Below, one piece after another: positions 53,183 through 63,258 of a stretch of DNA of 64,000 bases (positions are counted from its first letter, which is position 1; every line of letters begins with the position of its first letter). A program made the position numbers and the translations under genes. The stretch comes from Nonomuraea coxensis DSM 45129 (lineage in GTDB: Bacteria; Actinomycetota; Actinomycetes; Streptosporangiales; Streptosporangiaceae). The stretch lies in assembly GCF_019397265.1 (NCBI RefSeq), contig NZ_CP068985.1, positions 186,001 to 250,000 on the forward strand, written 5' to 3'. The notes under the pieces are model-generated. The model worked only from the letters and a program-made list of their open reading frames with translations. It did no database searches and had not been told where the DNA came from.

Positions 53183-55339
53183 TCATGGCCCCTCCTCGGA
53201 GGCTTCTTCTCGGGCGCGTTGGGTTCCCCGCTGGAAGGCGGAGAACAGGTCGCGGACCTCGTCGGGAGAGCGTTCTGCGGGCTTCTCCTCAGCGGGCGGC
53301 CGCGGCGGGCCCTGGGACGCCTCCGCGAGCTTGGACGAGGGGCCGGTCTGGCGCACGCGCCGGGGCAGCCCCTTGTGGGTGCCCGAGGTCACGACCGCGA
53401 GCGCCTTCTTCCTCGTACGGCTCGGCACCGCGGCCATCTCCTCGCCGCCGCTGCCGGCCGTCAGCGCGCTCTGCTCGGTCACCATGGAGCGCGGCACCAG
53501 GACGATGGCCGCGGTGCCGCCGAAGGGCGAGCGGCGCAGCATGACCTTGATGCCGTGCCGTTCGGCGAGCCGCGCCACCACGAACAGGCCGAGCCGGTCG
53601 CTGTCGGCCAGGTCGAACTCGGGCGGGTTGGCGAGCATGCGGTTGGTGGCCGCGTACTCGGTGGCGGACAGGCCGAGGCCCTTGTCCTCGATCTCGATGG
53701 CGTAGCCGTTGCTGACCTGGTCGCCGCGCACCTGGACGACGGTGTCCGGCGGTGAGTAGATGGTGGCGTTCTCGACGAGCTCGGCGACCAGGTGGGTGAG
53801 GTCGGCGGCGGCGGCGCCGTCGAACGCGCTGACCGGCATCGGCTGGACCTCGACCCTGGTGTAGTCCTCGACCTCGGCGACCGCGGCCCTGACGATGTCG
53901 ATGACCGGCACCGGCTTGCGCCAGGCGCGGCCGGGAGCGGCGCCGGACAGCACGATCAGGCTCTCGGCGTGCCGCCGCATGCGGGTGGTCAGGTGGTCGA
54001 GGCGGAAGAGCTCTTCGAGCTTGTCGGGGTCGTGGGTGCGCCGCTGCATGCCGTCGAGCAGGGCGAGCTGGCGGTGCAGCAGGCCCTGCTTGCGCCGGGC
54101 GAGGTTGAGGAAGACCTGGCCGACGCCGCGGCGCAGCGCGGCCTGGCCGACGGCCGCGTTGACGGCGGTGCGCTGGACGGAGCCGAAGGCCCTGGCCACG
54201 TCGGTGATCTCCGCGGATCCGCTGACCTTGATCGCCTTGGCCTCCTTCTTCACGTCGACGTCCTCGCCCTTGCGCAGCCTCGCCACGAGGTCGGGCAGCC
54301 GCCGCTCCGACAGCTCGACCGCGGCCGCGCGCAGCCCGCCGAGCTCGCCGGCCAGGCGCCGGCCGAAGCGTACAGAGATGATGATCGACGCGAGCACCGC
54401 GATCAACCCGACGCCGCCCGCGACGGCGATCTGGGCGATGGTGGCGGTGGCGGCGTCGGAGGTGCGCGCGGCCAGGACCTCGGAGGAGGTCTGGGCGTCC
54501 TTGTCGAGCTGGGCGCTGAGCTTGTCGACGGTGGCGGTCCAGGCGGCGCCGTTGGTGGGCGGGGTGCCGGTCTGGGCGATCCGCGCTTCCATGGCGATGA
54601 AGGTCTGGAAGGTCTCGGAGGCGAAGAGCCGCTCGTACGGCCGCCGCAGGGTCACGTCGAGACCGGCGAGGCCGCGGGCGTGCAGGAAGCGGCGCGAGGC
54701 GGCGTACTCGGTGAAGGCGGAGACCTCGGACCCGGTGAGCCGTCGCTCGCCGAGCGCCACGATGACGAGGGCCTGCTCCCTGGCGATGTACTCCCTGGCC
54801 AGGCCCATCGTCTGCATCGCGGTGGCCTGCTGGACGATGGCCAGGTCGGAGAGGGTGAGCAGCTGGGCGTAGACGGTGAACAGCGCGTCGACGACGGCGT
54901 TGTACGCGCTCAGCCCGCCGAGGCGTGAGCCGCGCCCGGCGTCGATGTCGGCCCTGATGGGGCCGAGCCGGTCGAGCGCGTTCCAGAGCGTGCCGAGCGG
55001 GGCGCGGAGGTCGTCGGCGGCGGTGCCCCCGGCTTCGGTGACGGCGCGGCGGAGGTCCTCGACGGCGCGGTCGGTGCGGGCGCGCTGGGCGCCGAGGACC
55101 TCGGTGAGCTCACGGGTGGTGAGCGCCTCGGCGGTGCGCATGCGCTCGGCCTGGAGTTGAAGGCCCAGGTCGGAGGTGGTGACGCCGATGGTCCGGTAGA
55201 GCGTGCTTCCGCGGAGCAGTGACTGGGCGTCGCCCATGGTGAGGTTGAGGACGAAACCCCAGAGCGCGCTCAGAGACAGGAGGGGTAGCAGCAGCAATAA
55301 GAAGATCTTGAACCGAATAGACCGGTTTCGCGAGCCCAT
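53183..55339 (-). CDS. NIT-domain sensor histidine kinase (CvnA type)
   Basis: 718 residues from ATG 55339 (MGSRNRSIRFKIFLLLLLPLLSL). Helix, extracellular NIT-like domain, second helix (AVAGGVGLIAVLASIIISVRFGRRL), HAMP-like, then LFRLDHLTTRMRRHAESLIVLSG, ATIYSPPDTVVQVRGD and IEDKGLGLSATEYA. Heads the complete conservon kinase-roadblock-DUF742-GTPase on the minus strand. ATG 55363 in frame would add eight residues. Confidence 0.92.
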   Translation of the reverse strand: MGSRNRSIRFKIFLLLLLPLLSLSALWGFVLNLTMGDAQSLLRGSTLYRTIGVTTSDLGLQLQAERMRTAEALTTRELTEVLGAQRARTDRAVEDLRRAVTEAGGTAADDLRAPLGTLWNALDRLGPIRADIDAGRGSRLGGLSAYNAVVDALFTVYAQLLTLSDLAIVQQATAMQTMGLAREYIAREQALVIVALGERRLTGSEVSAFTEYAASRRFLHARGLAGLDVTLRRPYERLFASETFQTFIAMEARIAQTGTPPTNGAAWTATVDKLSAQLDKDAQTSSEVLAARTSDAATATIAQIAVAGGVGLIAVLASIIISVRFGRRLAGELGGLRAAAVELSERRLPDLVARLRKGEDVDVKKEAKAIKVSGSAEITDVARAFGSVQRTAVNAAVGQAALRRGVGQVFLNLARRKQGLLHRQLALLDGMQRRTHDPDKLEELFRLDHLTTRMRRHAESLIVLSGAAPGRAWRKPVPVIDIVRAAVAEVEDYTRVEVQPMPVSAFDGAAAADLTHLVAELVENATIYSPPDTVVQVRGDQVSNGYAIEIEDKGLGLSATEYAATNRMLANPPEFDLADSDRLGLFVVARLAERHGIKVMLRRSPFGGTAAIVLVPRSMVTEQSALTAGSGGEEMAAVPSRTRKKALAVVTSGTHKGLPRRVRQTGPSSKLAEASQGPPRPPAEEKPAERSPDEVRDLFSAFQRGTQRAREEASEEGP

Positions 55340-55536
55340 GTCCCAACCTCGAGTCGGGGGCATTTCCACACCTTGTGTAAATACACCTCCGGAAGATCGC
55401 ACAGGAGACTAGCACCGTTTATGCTTCCGGCGCAGTGGGAGGAACACGTTCATTACCGTGATTATTGGGACAAGATCCCCGCTCCGTGAGCCATCGGGCG
55501 TCCAGCCGCCGCCGGGACCAGCGGGATCTCACAGCG

Positions 55537-57210
55537 TCAGCTCCCCGATGTCAGCTCCTCCACCGCGCGGAAGGCCGCGGTCACGGCGGCGTCGGCGCGG
55601 GCGGCCGGGGCCGCGTCCGATCCCGCGATCGCGATCCGCCCGAACCGGCGGCGGGCCGCCTCCGCCGGGAACGGCCCGTCCGGGTAGAAGGTGTGCCAGG
55701 GCCGGCAGTACTCCGGGGCGTTCCCGTGCCCCCAGCGGTTGACCGTGATGCCCTCCACGTCCCGCGCCGGATCGAAGCCGGCCGGGCCGAGCAGCCGGGC
55801 GAGCTGCTCGCGGATCGTCCGCTCCAGCACCTCGTACGGCGTCCTGATCAGCTCCCGCCGCCCGGCCGCCGCCCCCTCCTTCGGCCCCAGCTCCGCCCGG
55901 CACGGCGTGGCCAGCAGGTGCACCTCGGCCGGCTCGCCCGCCCGCCGGGGCGGTTCGAGCTCGGCGAGCGACCAGTACGCCCCCGTCCACCGCACCCGGC
56001 GCACCCCGGCCCGCCGCCAGGCGTCCCAGTCGCGCACCCGTACGCTCGCGTGCAGCAGCGGCACCCGTACCGCCTCGCCCAGCGCCTGGCGCTGCTCGGC
56101 GGGCAGCTCCGGCACCAGGTAGGGGATCACCGCGCTCCAGCAGGCCAGGACGACCGATCCGGCCGCGACGCTCCTGACCCGGTGCCCGTCGTAGTAGGCG
56201 ACGCTCGCCGCCCCCTCGCCGTCGCGCACCGACACGACCGGGCTGGACAGCCGGAACCGCACCCGGTCGCCCGGCCGGTCGGGGGAGCCGGGGTCGGGCA
56301 GCAGCCGCTCGACCATCGTGCGCACCAGCGCCTGGTTCCCCTCGGGGAAGAGGTGGACCTCGGCGTCGCCGGCGCCCCACTGCCTCCTGACGGTCGGCGA
56401 GTTGTACCGCGACGGCTTGTCCTTCTCCAGCCCGAGGCCGCCGAACCCGGGGTAGCCGGTGCCCCAGGCGTCGATCGCGCCGAGCGCCCGGGTGTCGTAG
56501 CCCCACTCGGGGCAGGACATGGTCCGGCAGAAGCGCTCGACGTCCGGGTGCGCGCCGCACGCCTCCAGCAGGAACGCCGAGTACGTCAGCCCGGCCAGCC
56601 GCTCCTGCTTGGCCTCCGCCGGCAGCCCGGGGAACCAGTCGGGCGGGTCGTGGCGGAGCCTGCGCAGGTCGTCCCTGGCGCGGGCGGCGATCGGCAGCCG
56701 CGCGACCCAGTCGCCGGTCAGCCGGACCAGCGTGTCGGCGCCGAAGCTCTCCTCGTCGCACATGACCGCGTCCACCAGCCCGGCGCCGGTCCTGCCGCGG
56801 CCGCTCTGCCGGTGGAACATCACCCGCCGCGCCTGCCCGCCGATCTCGTCGTGGTTGTCGATCACCAGCACGCTCGCGTCCGGGCGGCGGCGCAGCCACT
56901 CGTGGGCGGCGCTGACGCCGCTGAGGCCGCCGCCGACCACGACGAGGTCGTAGCTCTCGCCGGTGGGCTCGGGCGGGCCCGCGTACTGCCAGAAGCGGCC
57001 GTCCCTGAGCGCGTGGGGCACGGCGAGGGCTTCGGGAGCGCCGCCGCGGAAGCCGTACGAAGGGGGCGGCAGGGGCGCGGTCCGCCGCGCCGCCTCCGCG
57101 GGGCCGCTCACGGACGCCACGCTTCCCAGGGCGCTCACCGCGATGCCGTCGAAGAAGTCGCGGCGGGAAATGGACAGGTTCATCCCGAGGTCCCGTGGCG
57201 TCAGAGTCAT
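55537..57210 (-). CDS. Tat-exported FAD-dependent oxidoreductase (spermidine dehydrogenase-like)
   Basis: 557 residues. Twin-arginine signal (MNLSISRRDFFDGIAVSALGS), FAD motif YDLVVVGGGLSGVSAAHEWLRRR and VLVIDNHDEIGGQARR, and the C-terminal GRIAIAGSDAAPAARADAAVTAAFRAVEEL. Sequence style matches the NAD(P)/FAD-binding proteins annotated as spermidine dehydrogenase-like. Amine substrate uncertain. ATG 57210 or the internal ATG nine codons later are both possible; the Tat motif follows both. Confidence 0.85.
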   Translation of the reverse strand: MTLTPRDLGMNLSISRRDFFDGIAVSALGSVASVSGPAEAARRTAPLPPPSYGFRGGAPEALAVPHALRDGRFWQYAGPPEPTGESYDLVVVGGGLSGVSAAHEWLRRRPDASVLVIDNHDEIGGQARRVMFHRQSGRGRTGAGLVDAVMCDEESFGADTLVRLTGDWVARLPIAARARDDLRRLRHDPPDWFPGLPAEAKQERLAGLTYSAFLLEACGAHPDVERFCRTMSCPEWGYDTRALGAIDAWGTGYPGFGGLGLEKDKPSRYNSPTVRRQWGAGDAEVHLFPEGNQALVRTMVERLLPDPGSPDRPGDRVRFRLSSPVVSVRDGEGAASVAYYDGHRVRSVAAGSVVLACWSAVIPYLVPELPAEQRQALGEAVRVPLLHASVRVRDWDAWRRAGVRRVRWTGAYWSLAELEPPRRAGEPAEVHLLATPCRAELGPKEGAAAGRRELIRTPYEVLERTIREQLARLLGPAGFDPARDVEGITVNRWGHGNAPEYCRPWHTFYPDGPFPAEAARRRFGRIAIAGSDAAPAARADAAVTAAFRAVEELTSGS

Positions 57211-57486
57211 GGCGCGATCATCGGCAGCCCCGGAATCGGCGGGTGCGGGACGCGCAGCGCCCAGAGAAACATTTTGCGCGGCCTATGGCGGCGAATGCCG
57301 GTTTGGCTCCGGGAGTGTCCCCGGCCGAGGGGCGGGGGCGTCTCGCGGCAGGCCGGAGGCTCGGACGGGCCTTGAGTCCGGCGATGACAAACCCGCTTAA
57401 TTACGCGAATAGCGACGTTGCCGGGGTGGCGGGCCCGCGACTCCTCTAACGTTCACGAGAATGCCGCCAGAGGAATTGGAGAACTC

Positions 57487-58179
57487 ATGCTTAAAGCCGT
57501 TTCCGGCATTTTCCTGAGCATGACGGTCGTCGCCGGATGCTCGTCGGAGGCGCAGGCCCCGCCCGCGCCCGCCGCCGCGGCCGTCGAGCCGGCGCAGGGC
57601 CCCGGGGCGTCGTCCTCCGACGTCACGAGGCTGCGGGCCGCGCTGCTGCCCGTGCCCGAGGGCATGCGCGTCTCGTACGGGCCGGAGCTGGGCGCGTTCG
57701 GCTCGCTCAAGTCCACGCAGCAGGGCCTCGCCGCGGTCCGCCAGGCCCGGCTGGAGCGTCCGGAGTGCGCGGGCGCGGCCCAGCTCGACGCCGCGAAGCC
57801 CGACGTCGCCAAGGCCCCCGCCGCCGTGATCGCCTTCGCCGCCGAGCGCGGCTCGATCACCCAGGCCGTGGTCGCGCTCCCGTCGGCCGCCTTCCCCGCG
57901 CCGCTGCCGCAGAAGTGCACCACCTACACGGCCGACGTCGACGGCGCCAAGGTCGTCTACCGGACCCGCATGCTGCCCATGCCGGCCAAGGGCGACCAGT
58001 CGCGCGCCTACCTCACCACGGCCGCGGGCGCCAAGGAGAACGCCGAGATCGGCTCGGTCATGATCCGGAGGGGCAACCTCATCATGAGCATGCTCGTCGT
58101 GGGCCGCCAGGTGCAGCCGGACGGCCTGTACGAGCTGGCGAAGCTGGCCGACCAGAACCTCGCCAGGGCGACGCGCTGA
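57487..58179 (+). CDS. Secreted lipoprotein of unknown function
   Basis: 230 residues. Lipoprotein signal MLKAVSGIFLSMTVVAGC with lipobox VAGC, then a Pro/Ala-rich linker and a single ~170-residue domain (DVTRLRAALLPVPEGMRVSYGPELG, GSVMIRRGNLIMSMLVVGR). Lipobox cysteine C18. ATG 57487 with GGAG upstream. Resembles PknH-like sensor or LpqN-type mycobacterial/actinomycete lipoproteins only in size and style; no firm family. Confidence 0.8.
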   Translation: MLKAVSGIFLSMTVVAGCSSEAQAPPAPAAAAVEPAQGPGASSSDVTRLRAALLPVPEGMRVSYGPELGAFGSLKSTQQGLAAVRQARLERPECAGAAQLDAAKPDVAKAPAAVIAFAAERGSITQAVVALPSAAFPAPLPQKCTTYTADVDGAKVVYRTRMLPMPAKGDQSRAYLTTAAGAKENAEIGSVMIRRGNLIMSMLVVGRQVQPDGLYELAKLADQNLARATR

Positions 58180-60216
58180 TCAGATGAGCACGTGGTCGTC
58201 AGGCCGCCCGACGAAGGCGAACTGCGCGTTGCGGGTCAGCTTGATGTGGTCGGCCTGCCAGGTGTGCATCGAGGCGTCGGCGCTGCGCCAGTAGACGAAG
58301 TTGAAGCGGTCCGCCGAGTAGATCTTGACGGAGTCCTCCTTGAGCCGCCGCACCAGCTCGGTGTCCTCCCCCCGGGTGATGTCGGCGAACCGGTAGGAGC
58401 GGAACATGTCCGCCTTGCCGAGGAACGTCCCGCCCTGCACCAGGAACGAGTACCGGTGCTCCAGGCCGGGCAGCCGCAGCATCGTGGTGTTGGAGCCCTC
58501 GAAGTAGGCGTAGTGCGCGCCCTTGCCGACCAGCTCGGCGTCGGAGTAGTCGAAGGCCCGCACCAGGTCCGACAGGTAGTGCTCGCCGTAGAGGTTGTCG
58601 TCGTCCATCTTGGCGATGAGGTCGCCCTCGGCGGCCGAGATGCCGAGGTTCATGCACGCGCCGAGCGACAGCTCGGCGGCGGCGGGCAGCACCACGACGT
58701 CGGTGATCCCGGCCATGCGCGCCTTGTCGGCCACCACGACGGGGTCGATGTCGAGGCCGTGCAGCACCATGACGAGCTGGAGCGGCCGGTGGAGCTGCTT
58801 GGCCACCGACGAGATGGCGTGCTCGATCTGGGAGGCGCGGTTGGTGGGCAGCACGACCGAGATCGCGCGGGTGCGCGGCTCCACGTGGTGGCCGAGGTCC
58901 TGGAGGATCTGGTCCACGCGGTGCGAGAACAGGTGCTTGTCGAAGACCTCGCGCATGGCGAGGTGGCCCATCCTGGCGCGCAGCTCGGGGCTGTTGATCA
59001 GGTGCAGCACCTGGTTGTACGACTCGACCGGCTCGCGCGCGACGGGGATGAGGTCGCCGAAGGTCTCCTCGATGGCCCGTGACCAGCCGGTGACGACCGG
59101 GGTCGCGCACGCCGACAGCTCGAAGACCCGCCGCGCGCACATGGTCGGCGAGTCGAGCACGGAGTTGACGTTGAGGAAGACCTTGTACATCCGGTACGCG
59201 GCCAGCATCTGGTCGTAGGGCAGCTCGCCCACGATGTGCGGCCGGTACTTCTCCGGCCAGGCGTACTTCTCGTCCACCTCGCCGTTGCGGGCGAAGATGT
59301 GCAGGCCCAGCTCGCGCACCGGGTCGAGGACGGTCTCCATCTGCTCGCGGCGCTCGGGGTGCTTGTCGCGGAAGTACATCCCGGCGAAGACCACGTCGTG
59401 GAGGCGGCCCTGCTTCTGCTGGATCGGGTTGTGGACGCGGGGCTGGGCGGCGAACTGCAGCACGTCCACCCGGTCGTGTCCCAGAATTTCCCGATATTTC
59501 GGCAGCATGTCGCCGTCGCACGTGAACACGTAGTCGAACAGCTTGGCCGTGTCGATGAAGAAGTCGAAGTTCGGCGGGTCCTCCTTGTTCCAGAAGACCG
59601 TCGGGATGCCCTCGCTCCTGCACCAGGCCACCAGCTCGCGCAGCGGCTCCTTGGGCGCGTTGGTCCCGGTCATCTGGTAGCGCCAGCGCCCCTGGTTGCC
59701 GTGCCAGGCCGACTCACAGAACAGCAGGTCGGGCCGCTTGTCGGCGAAGATCTCCGGCCAGTCCTTGAGCCCGAACTCGATCTGGTCCCACTCGTAGCGG
59801 AAGGCCATCCTGGAGAAGTCGTCGAGGATCACCGCGACCTTGAGGTCGGGCCGGTTGACCGGGCCGGCCGGCCACTTCACCGCCGGCACCTCGACCAGCG
59901 GCGGCCGGTTGTTCGCCAGCTCGACGGCCTCGGTGACGGGCATCGGCGGCTTCGGCGCGCGCTCCTTCGACCGGACCGCGTCCATGATCTTCCCCGGGCT
60001 CTTCGAGCCCAGGGCCTCGCCCAGCTTGTACGTCCGCTTGGCCTGGGTCGCCTCCAGCTTCCACGCCGCGTACGCGGCCTTGGCCTCGGCGATCTCCAGA
60101 CGTCGCCGCAGCTCCCTGAGCTCCGCCTCGTGACGTTCGACGACCTTGCGCTCCTCGGGCAGCCAGTTGACGGGACCGAGTCGCTGGAACGAGGGGGGCT
60201 CAGGGGTTTCGGCCAT
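58180..60216 (-). CDS. Two-domain glycosyltransferase (CgeB-like plus GT2)
   Basis: 678 residues. N-terminal coiled coil (VVERHEAELRELRRRLEIAEAKAAYAAWKLE), a CgeB/GT-B-like domain (~110-430; DVVFAGMYFRDKHPERREQME, ARRVFELSACATPVVTGWSRAIEE) and a C-terminal GT2 (GT-A) domain with VVLPTNRASQIEHAISSV and the metal site KMDDDNLYGEHYL. Predicted to add sugars to a surface polymer. Lies 56 bp after the epimerase gene on the same strand. Confidence 0.88.
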   Translation of the reverse strand: MAETPEPPSFQRLGPVNWLPEERKVVERHEAELRELRRRLEIAEAKAAYAAWKLEATQAKRTYKLGEALGSKSPGKIMDAVRSKERAPKPPMPVTEAVELANNRPPLVEVPAVKWPAGPVNRPDLKVAVILDDFSRMAFRYEWDQIEFGLKDWPEIFADKRPDLLFCESAWHGNQGRWRYQMTGTNAPKEPLRELVAWCRSEGIPTVFWNKEDPPNFDFFIDTAKLFDYVFTCDGDMLPKYREILGHDRVDVLQFAAQPRVHNPIQQKQGRLHDVVFAGMYFRDKHPERREQMETVLDPVRELGLHIFARNGEVDEKYAWPEKYRPHIVGELPYDQMLAAYRMYKVFLNVNSVLDSPTMCARRVFELSACATPVVTGWSRAIEETFGDLIPVAREPVESYNQVLHLINSPELRARMGHLAMREVFDKHLFSHRVDQILQDLGHHVEPRTRAISVVLPTNRASQIEHAISSVAKQLHRPLQLVMVLHGLDIDPVVVADKARMAGITDVVVLPAAAELSLGACMNLGISAAEGDLIAKMDDDNLYGEHYLSDLVRAFDYSDAELVGKGAHYAYFEGSNTTMLRLPGLEHRYSFLVQGGTFLGKADMFRSYRFADITRGEDTELVRRLKEDSVKIYSADRFNFVYWRSADASMHTWQADHIKLTRNAQFAFVGRPDDHVLI

Positions 60217-60271
60217 GGTGATGACGCCTAACGCTCAGGGGAGATTTGCCATGTTACGCCGCCGCTGGTGG

Positions 60272-61402
60272 CTATTCGGGGCGTTTCGCCTGGGAAGCCG
60301 GTGCCAGGTTGTCGCCCTTGAGCCAGGCGGCGATCACCGTGGCGATGCGCGGCCCGGCCTTGCCGTCCCACAGCACCGGCAGCTCGCCCGCCGGGGTGGC
60401 GGCGCCGTCGGCCAGCGCCTTCTCCGCGGCGGCGGGCAGCAGGGCGGGGGTGACCAGGCGGTTCGTGCCGTGCGTGATCGTGATCGGCCGCTCGGTGTTG
60501 GGCCGCAGCGTGAGGCAGGGGACGCCCAGCACGGTCGTCTCCTCCTGCACGCCGCCGGAGTCGGTGACCACCAGGGCGGCCCCGCGCACGAGTGAGAGGA
60601 AGTCCACATAGCCGAGCGGATCGACGACCCTGACCGTCCCGCCGTCCACGAGACCGGCCTCGGCGAGCCTGGCCTTGCCGCGCGGGTGCACCGGCACCAC
60701 GACCGGGACCTGCCGCGAGACCTCCAGCACCGCGTCCACCAGCTCCTTCGCGGCCTCGGCGGTGTCCACGTTGGCCGGGCGGTGCAGGGTCGCGACGGCA
60801 TACCGATCGGGAATGCCGAGCCGCGCGATCACGGGGGCCGGGTCCAGCGAGGGGAGGGCCGCGTACAGGCTGTCGATCATGGGGTTGCCGACCAGGTGCA
60901 CCTTGGAGGCCGGCACGCCCTCGCCGGCCAGGTAGGCGAGCGCCTCGGGCGAGGTGGCGAAGAGCAGGTCGGCCAGCGCGTCGGTGACGACCCGGTTGAC
61001 CTCCTCGGGCATGCCCCGGTCGAACGAGCGCAGCCCCGCCTCGACGTGCGCCGTCGGCACGCCGAGCTTGGCGCAGACGAGGATGGCGGCGAGCGTCGAG
61101 TTGACGTCGCCGTAGACCACGACCAGGTCGGGGTCGTGCTCCTGGACGACCTCCTCCAGGCCCACGAGCAGGGCCGCCGTCTGCCTGGCGTGGCTGCCCG
61201 AGCCGACCGCGAGGTTGGCCACCGGCTCCGGCAGGCCGAGGTCGGCGAAGAACACGTCGGACATCAGGGCGTCGTAGTGCTGACCGGTGTGGATGATGCC
61301 CTGCCGCACGCCGAGCCCGCCGAGTGCCCGCACCACCGGGGCCGCTTTCACGAAATTGGGACGAGCTCCCAATACGTGGAGGACCAGGGGGTTCTCCCTC
61401 AT
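60272..61402 (-). CDS. wecB: UDP-N-acetylglucosamine 2-epimerase (non-hydrolysing)
   Basis: 376 residues from ATG 61402 (AAAGGCGAGG upstream; ATG 61417 would add five residues). HVLGARPNFVKAAPVVRAL, IIHTGQHYDALMS, PTAHVEAGLRSFDRGMPEEVNRVVTDALADLLFA, TLHRPANVD and VVTDSGGVQEETTVLGVPCLTLRPNTERPIT. Converts UDP-GlcNAc to UDP-ManNAc. With the dehydrogenase at 63.3 kb it would supply UDP-ManNAcA. Confidence 0.95.
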   Translation of the reverse strand: MRENPLVLHVLGARPNFVKAAPVVRALGGLGVRQGIIHTGQHYDALMSDVFFADLGLPEPVANLAVGSGSHARQTAALLVGLEEVVQEHDPDLVVVYGDVNSTLAAILVCAKLGVPTAHVEAGLRSFDRGMPEEVNRVVTDALADLLFATSPEALAYLAGEGVPASKVHLVGNPMIDSLYAALPSLDPAPVIARLGIPDRYAVATLHRPANVDTAEAAKELVDAVLEVSRQVPVVVPVHPRGKARLAEAGLVDGGTVRVVDPLGYVDFLSLVRGAALVVTDSGGVQEETTVLGVPCLTLRPNTERPITITHGTNRLVTPALLPAAAEKALADGAATPAGELPVLWDGKAGPRIATVIAAWLKGDNLAPASQAKRPE

Positions 61403-61457
61403 GACCTCGCCTTTCATAGCGGAAGGGAAAAAACGCTGCCTATGGTACGGTCACCGC

Positions 61458-63143
61458 GTGGCATCCGACGCCAGTCGTCAAGACTCCTCCCAAAGCGCCG
61501 GCAGGGTTTCCGCGAAGTCCGCCCGTGCCGGTGTCGGTGGGCTTCTCAAGGGCTTCGTCCAGCACCCGATCATCGTCTCCCGCGTCGTCGCGACCAAGGT
61601 CAAGTCCGACCCCGTCCGCGTCGCCCAGGCGGCCGCCGACGCGCTCCCGCCCCGGCTGCGGCCCATCGTGGGCAGCGTGGCCTGGCCGGCGGCCCGCGGT
61701 GCCCGGCGCATGGTGCGCAAGCTCGGCATGCGGGTGCTCAAGGGCCCGTGGAACGAGGCCAAGGCGCTGTGGGACGCCGGCCGGGTGAGCGAGGCCGCCG
61801 CCGTGCTGGACGCCCACACCAAATACCCGTTCATCAAGCGCAGGGCCGCCTACTACCGCGGCGAGCTGGCCGCCATCAGCCCCGACCCGATCCCGCCCGG
61901 CCCCAAGGTGGCCATCCTGGAGCGGGTCAAGGGGCGGGTGCTGCACCTGGTCACCAACGCGCTGCCGTACACGCAGGCCGGCTACACCGTCCGCACCCAC
62001 CGCATCGTCACCTCCCAGAAGGCCGCGGGGCTCGACCCGCACGTGGTCACGAGCTGGGGCTGGCCGATGATGCAGGGGCACGCCGACGCGCCGCCGTACG
62101 AGGAGATCGACGGCATCCCCTACTACCGGCACCTGCCGGACGGGCACGGCGAGGTGCCCTTCGAGATGCGCGGCCGCATGGTCAGGGGCGCCGATTCGGT
62201 CACCAAGCTCGTCACCCAGCTCCGCCCGCAGGTCCTGCACGCCGCCACCGACCACCGCAACGGGTCGGTGGCCCACGCCGTGCGCGAGCGCACGGGCACG
62301 CCGTTCGTCTACGAGGTGCGCGGCTTCCTGGAGGAGACCTGGGCCTCCCGCGACCCGATCAGGGTCGGCAGCGAGCGGCACGTGCTCCAGCGCGAGCGCG
62401 AGGCGTTCCTGATGCGCGAGGCCGACGCGGTGGTCACGCTGGCCGAGACCATGGCCACCGAGATCGTCGAGCGCGGCGTGCCGAGGGAGCGCATCCACCT
62501 CGCGCCCAACGCCGTGGACGACTCCCTGCTCACCGCCCGCTACGACGGCGCCTCCTTCCGCGCCGCCCACGGCATCGCACCCGGCGAGATCGTCATCGGC
62601 TCGGTGTCGAGCATCGTGGCCTACGAGGGCTTCGCCACCCTGCTGCGGGCCGCCGCGCTGCTGCGCGACGCGGGCACGCCGGTCCGGGTGCTCATCGTGG
62701 GCGACGGCGCCGAGCGGGAGAACCTGCTGACGCTGGTCGAGGAGCTGGCGCTCAAGGACGCGATCCTGCCCGGCCGGGTCGGCCCCGACGAGGCGCTGCA
62801 GGCCCAGGACGCCATCGACATCTTCGCCTGCCCGCGCGAGGACCTGCGGGTCTGCCGGCTGGTGACGCCGCTGAAGCCGGTCGAGGCCATGGCGCTCGGC
62901 AAGCCCGTGGTGCTCAGCGACCTGCCCGCCCTGTCGGAGCTGGTCGGCTCCGACGGCGCCGGCCTGCTGGTGCCGCCGGGCGATCCCGAGGCGCTGGCGA
63001 AGGCCGTGGCGGGGCTCAGGGACGATCCCGCCAGGCGGGCCGAGATGGGTGAGGCCGGTCGCGCGGAGGTGGCCGCGAAGCGGACCTGGAGCCGCGTTGC
63101 CGAGACCTACCGGTCCCTTTACCAGTCGCTTGCCGAAAGTTGA
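61458..63143 (+). CDS. GT4-family glycosyltransferase
   Basis: 561 residues from GTG 61458. N-terminal ~130 residues are helical, then a GT-B fold: RVLHLVTNALPYTQAGYTVRTHRIVTSQKAAGLD, VVTLAETMATEIVERGVPRERIHLAPNAVDD, IVGDGAERENLLTLVEEL and EDLRVCRLVTPLKPVEAMALGKPVVLSDLPALSELV with the donor-site E-x7-E pattern. Divergent from the epimerase gene; start based on lack of conserved residues upstream. Confidence 0.9.
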   Translation: MASDASRQDSSQSAGRVSAKSARAGVGGLLKGFVQHPIIVSRVVATKVKSDPVRVAQAAADALPPRLRPIVGSVAWPAARGARRMVRKLGMRVLKGPWNEAKALWDAGRVSEAAAVLDAHTKYPFIKRRAAYYRGELAAISPDPIPPGPKVAILERVKGRVLHLVTNALPYTQAGYTVRTHRIVTSQKAAGLDPHVVTSWGWPMMQGHADAPPYEEIDGIPYYRHLPDGHGEVPFEMRGRMVRGADSVTKLVTQLRPQVLHAATDHRNGSVAHAVRERTGTPFVYEVRGFLEETWASRDPIRVGSERHVLQREREAFLMREADAVVTLAETMATEIVERGVPRERIHLAPNAVDDSLLTARYDGASFRAAHGIAPGEIVIGSVSSIVAYEGFATLLRAAALLRDAGTPVRVLIVGDGAERENLLTLVEELALKDAILPGRVGPDEALQAQDAIDIFACPREDLRVCRLVTPLKPVEAMALGKPVVLSDLPALSELVGSDGAGLLVPPGDPEALAKAVAGLRDDPARRAEMGEAGRAEVAAKRTWSRVAETYRSLYQSLAES

Positions 63144-63258
63144 CCTTGGTGTTGCCTGGACGTTGTGACGGTTTCGGTCGCATTAGGCGTGAGCTAGGTG
63201 GACTTGAGATAACCTTTGCCACCATGAAGTGTTGTATCCGGCTCCCAAAGGCACAGCT

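Noticed and set aside
55465..57375. 636-codon plus-strand frame
   Set aside because: Antisense to the Tat-exported oxidoreductase; His/Arg/Pro-rich shadow.
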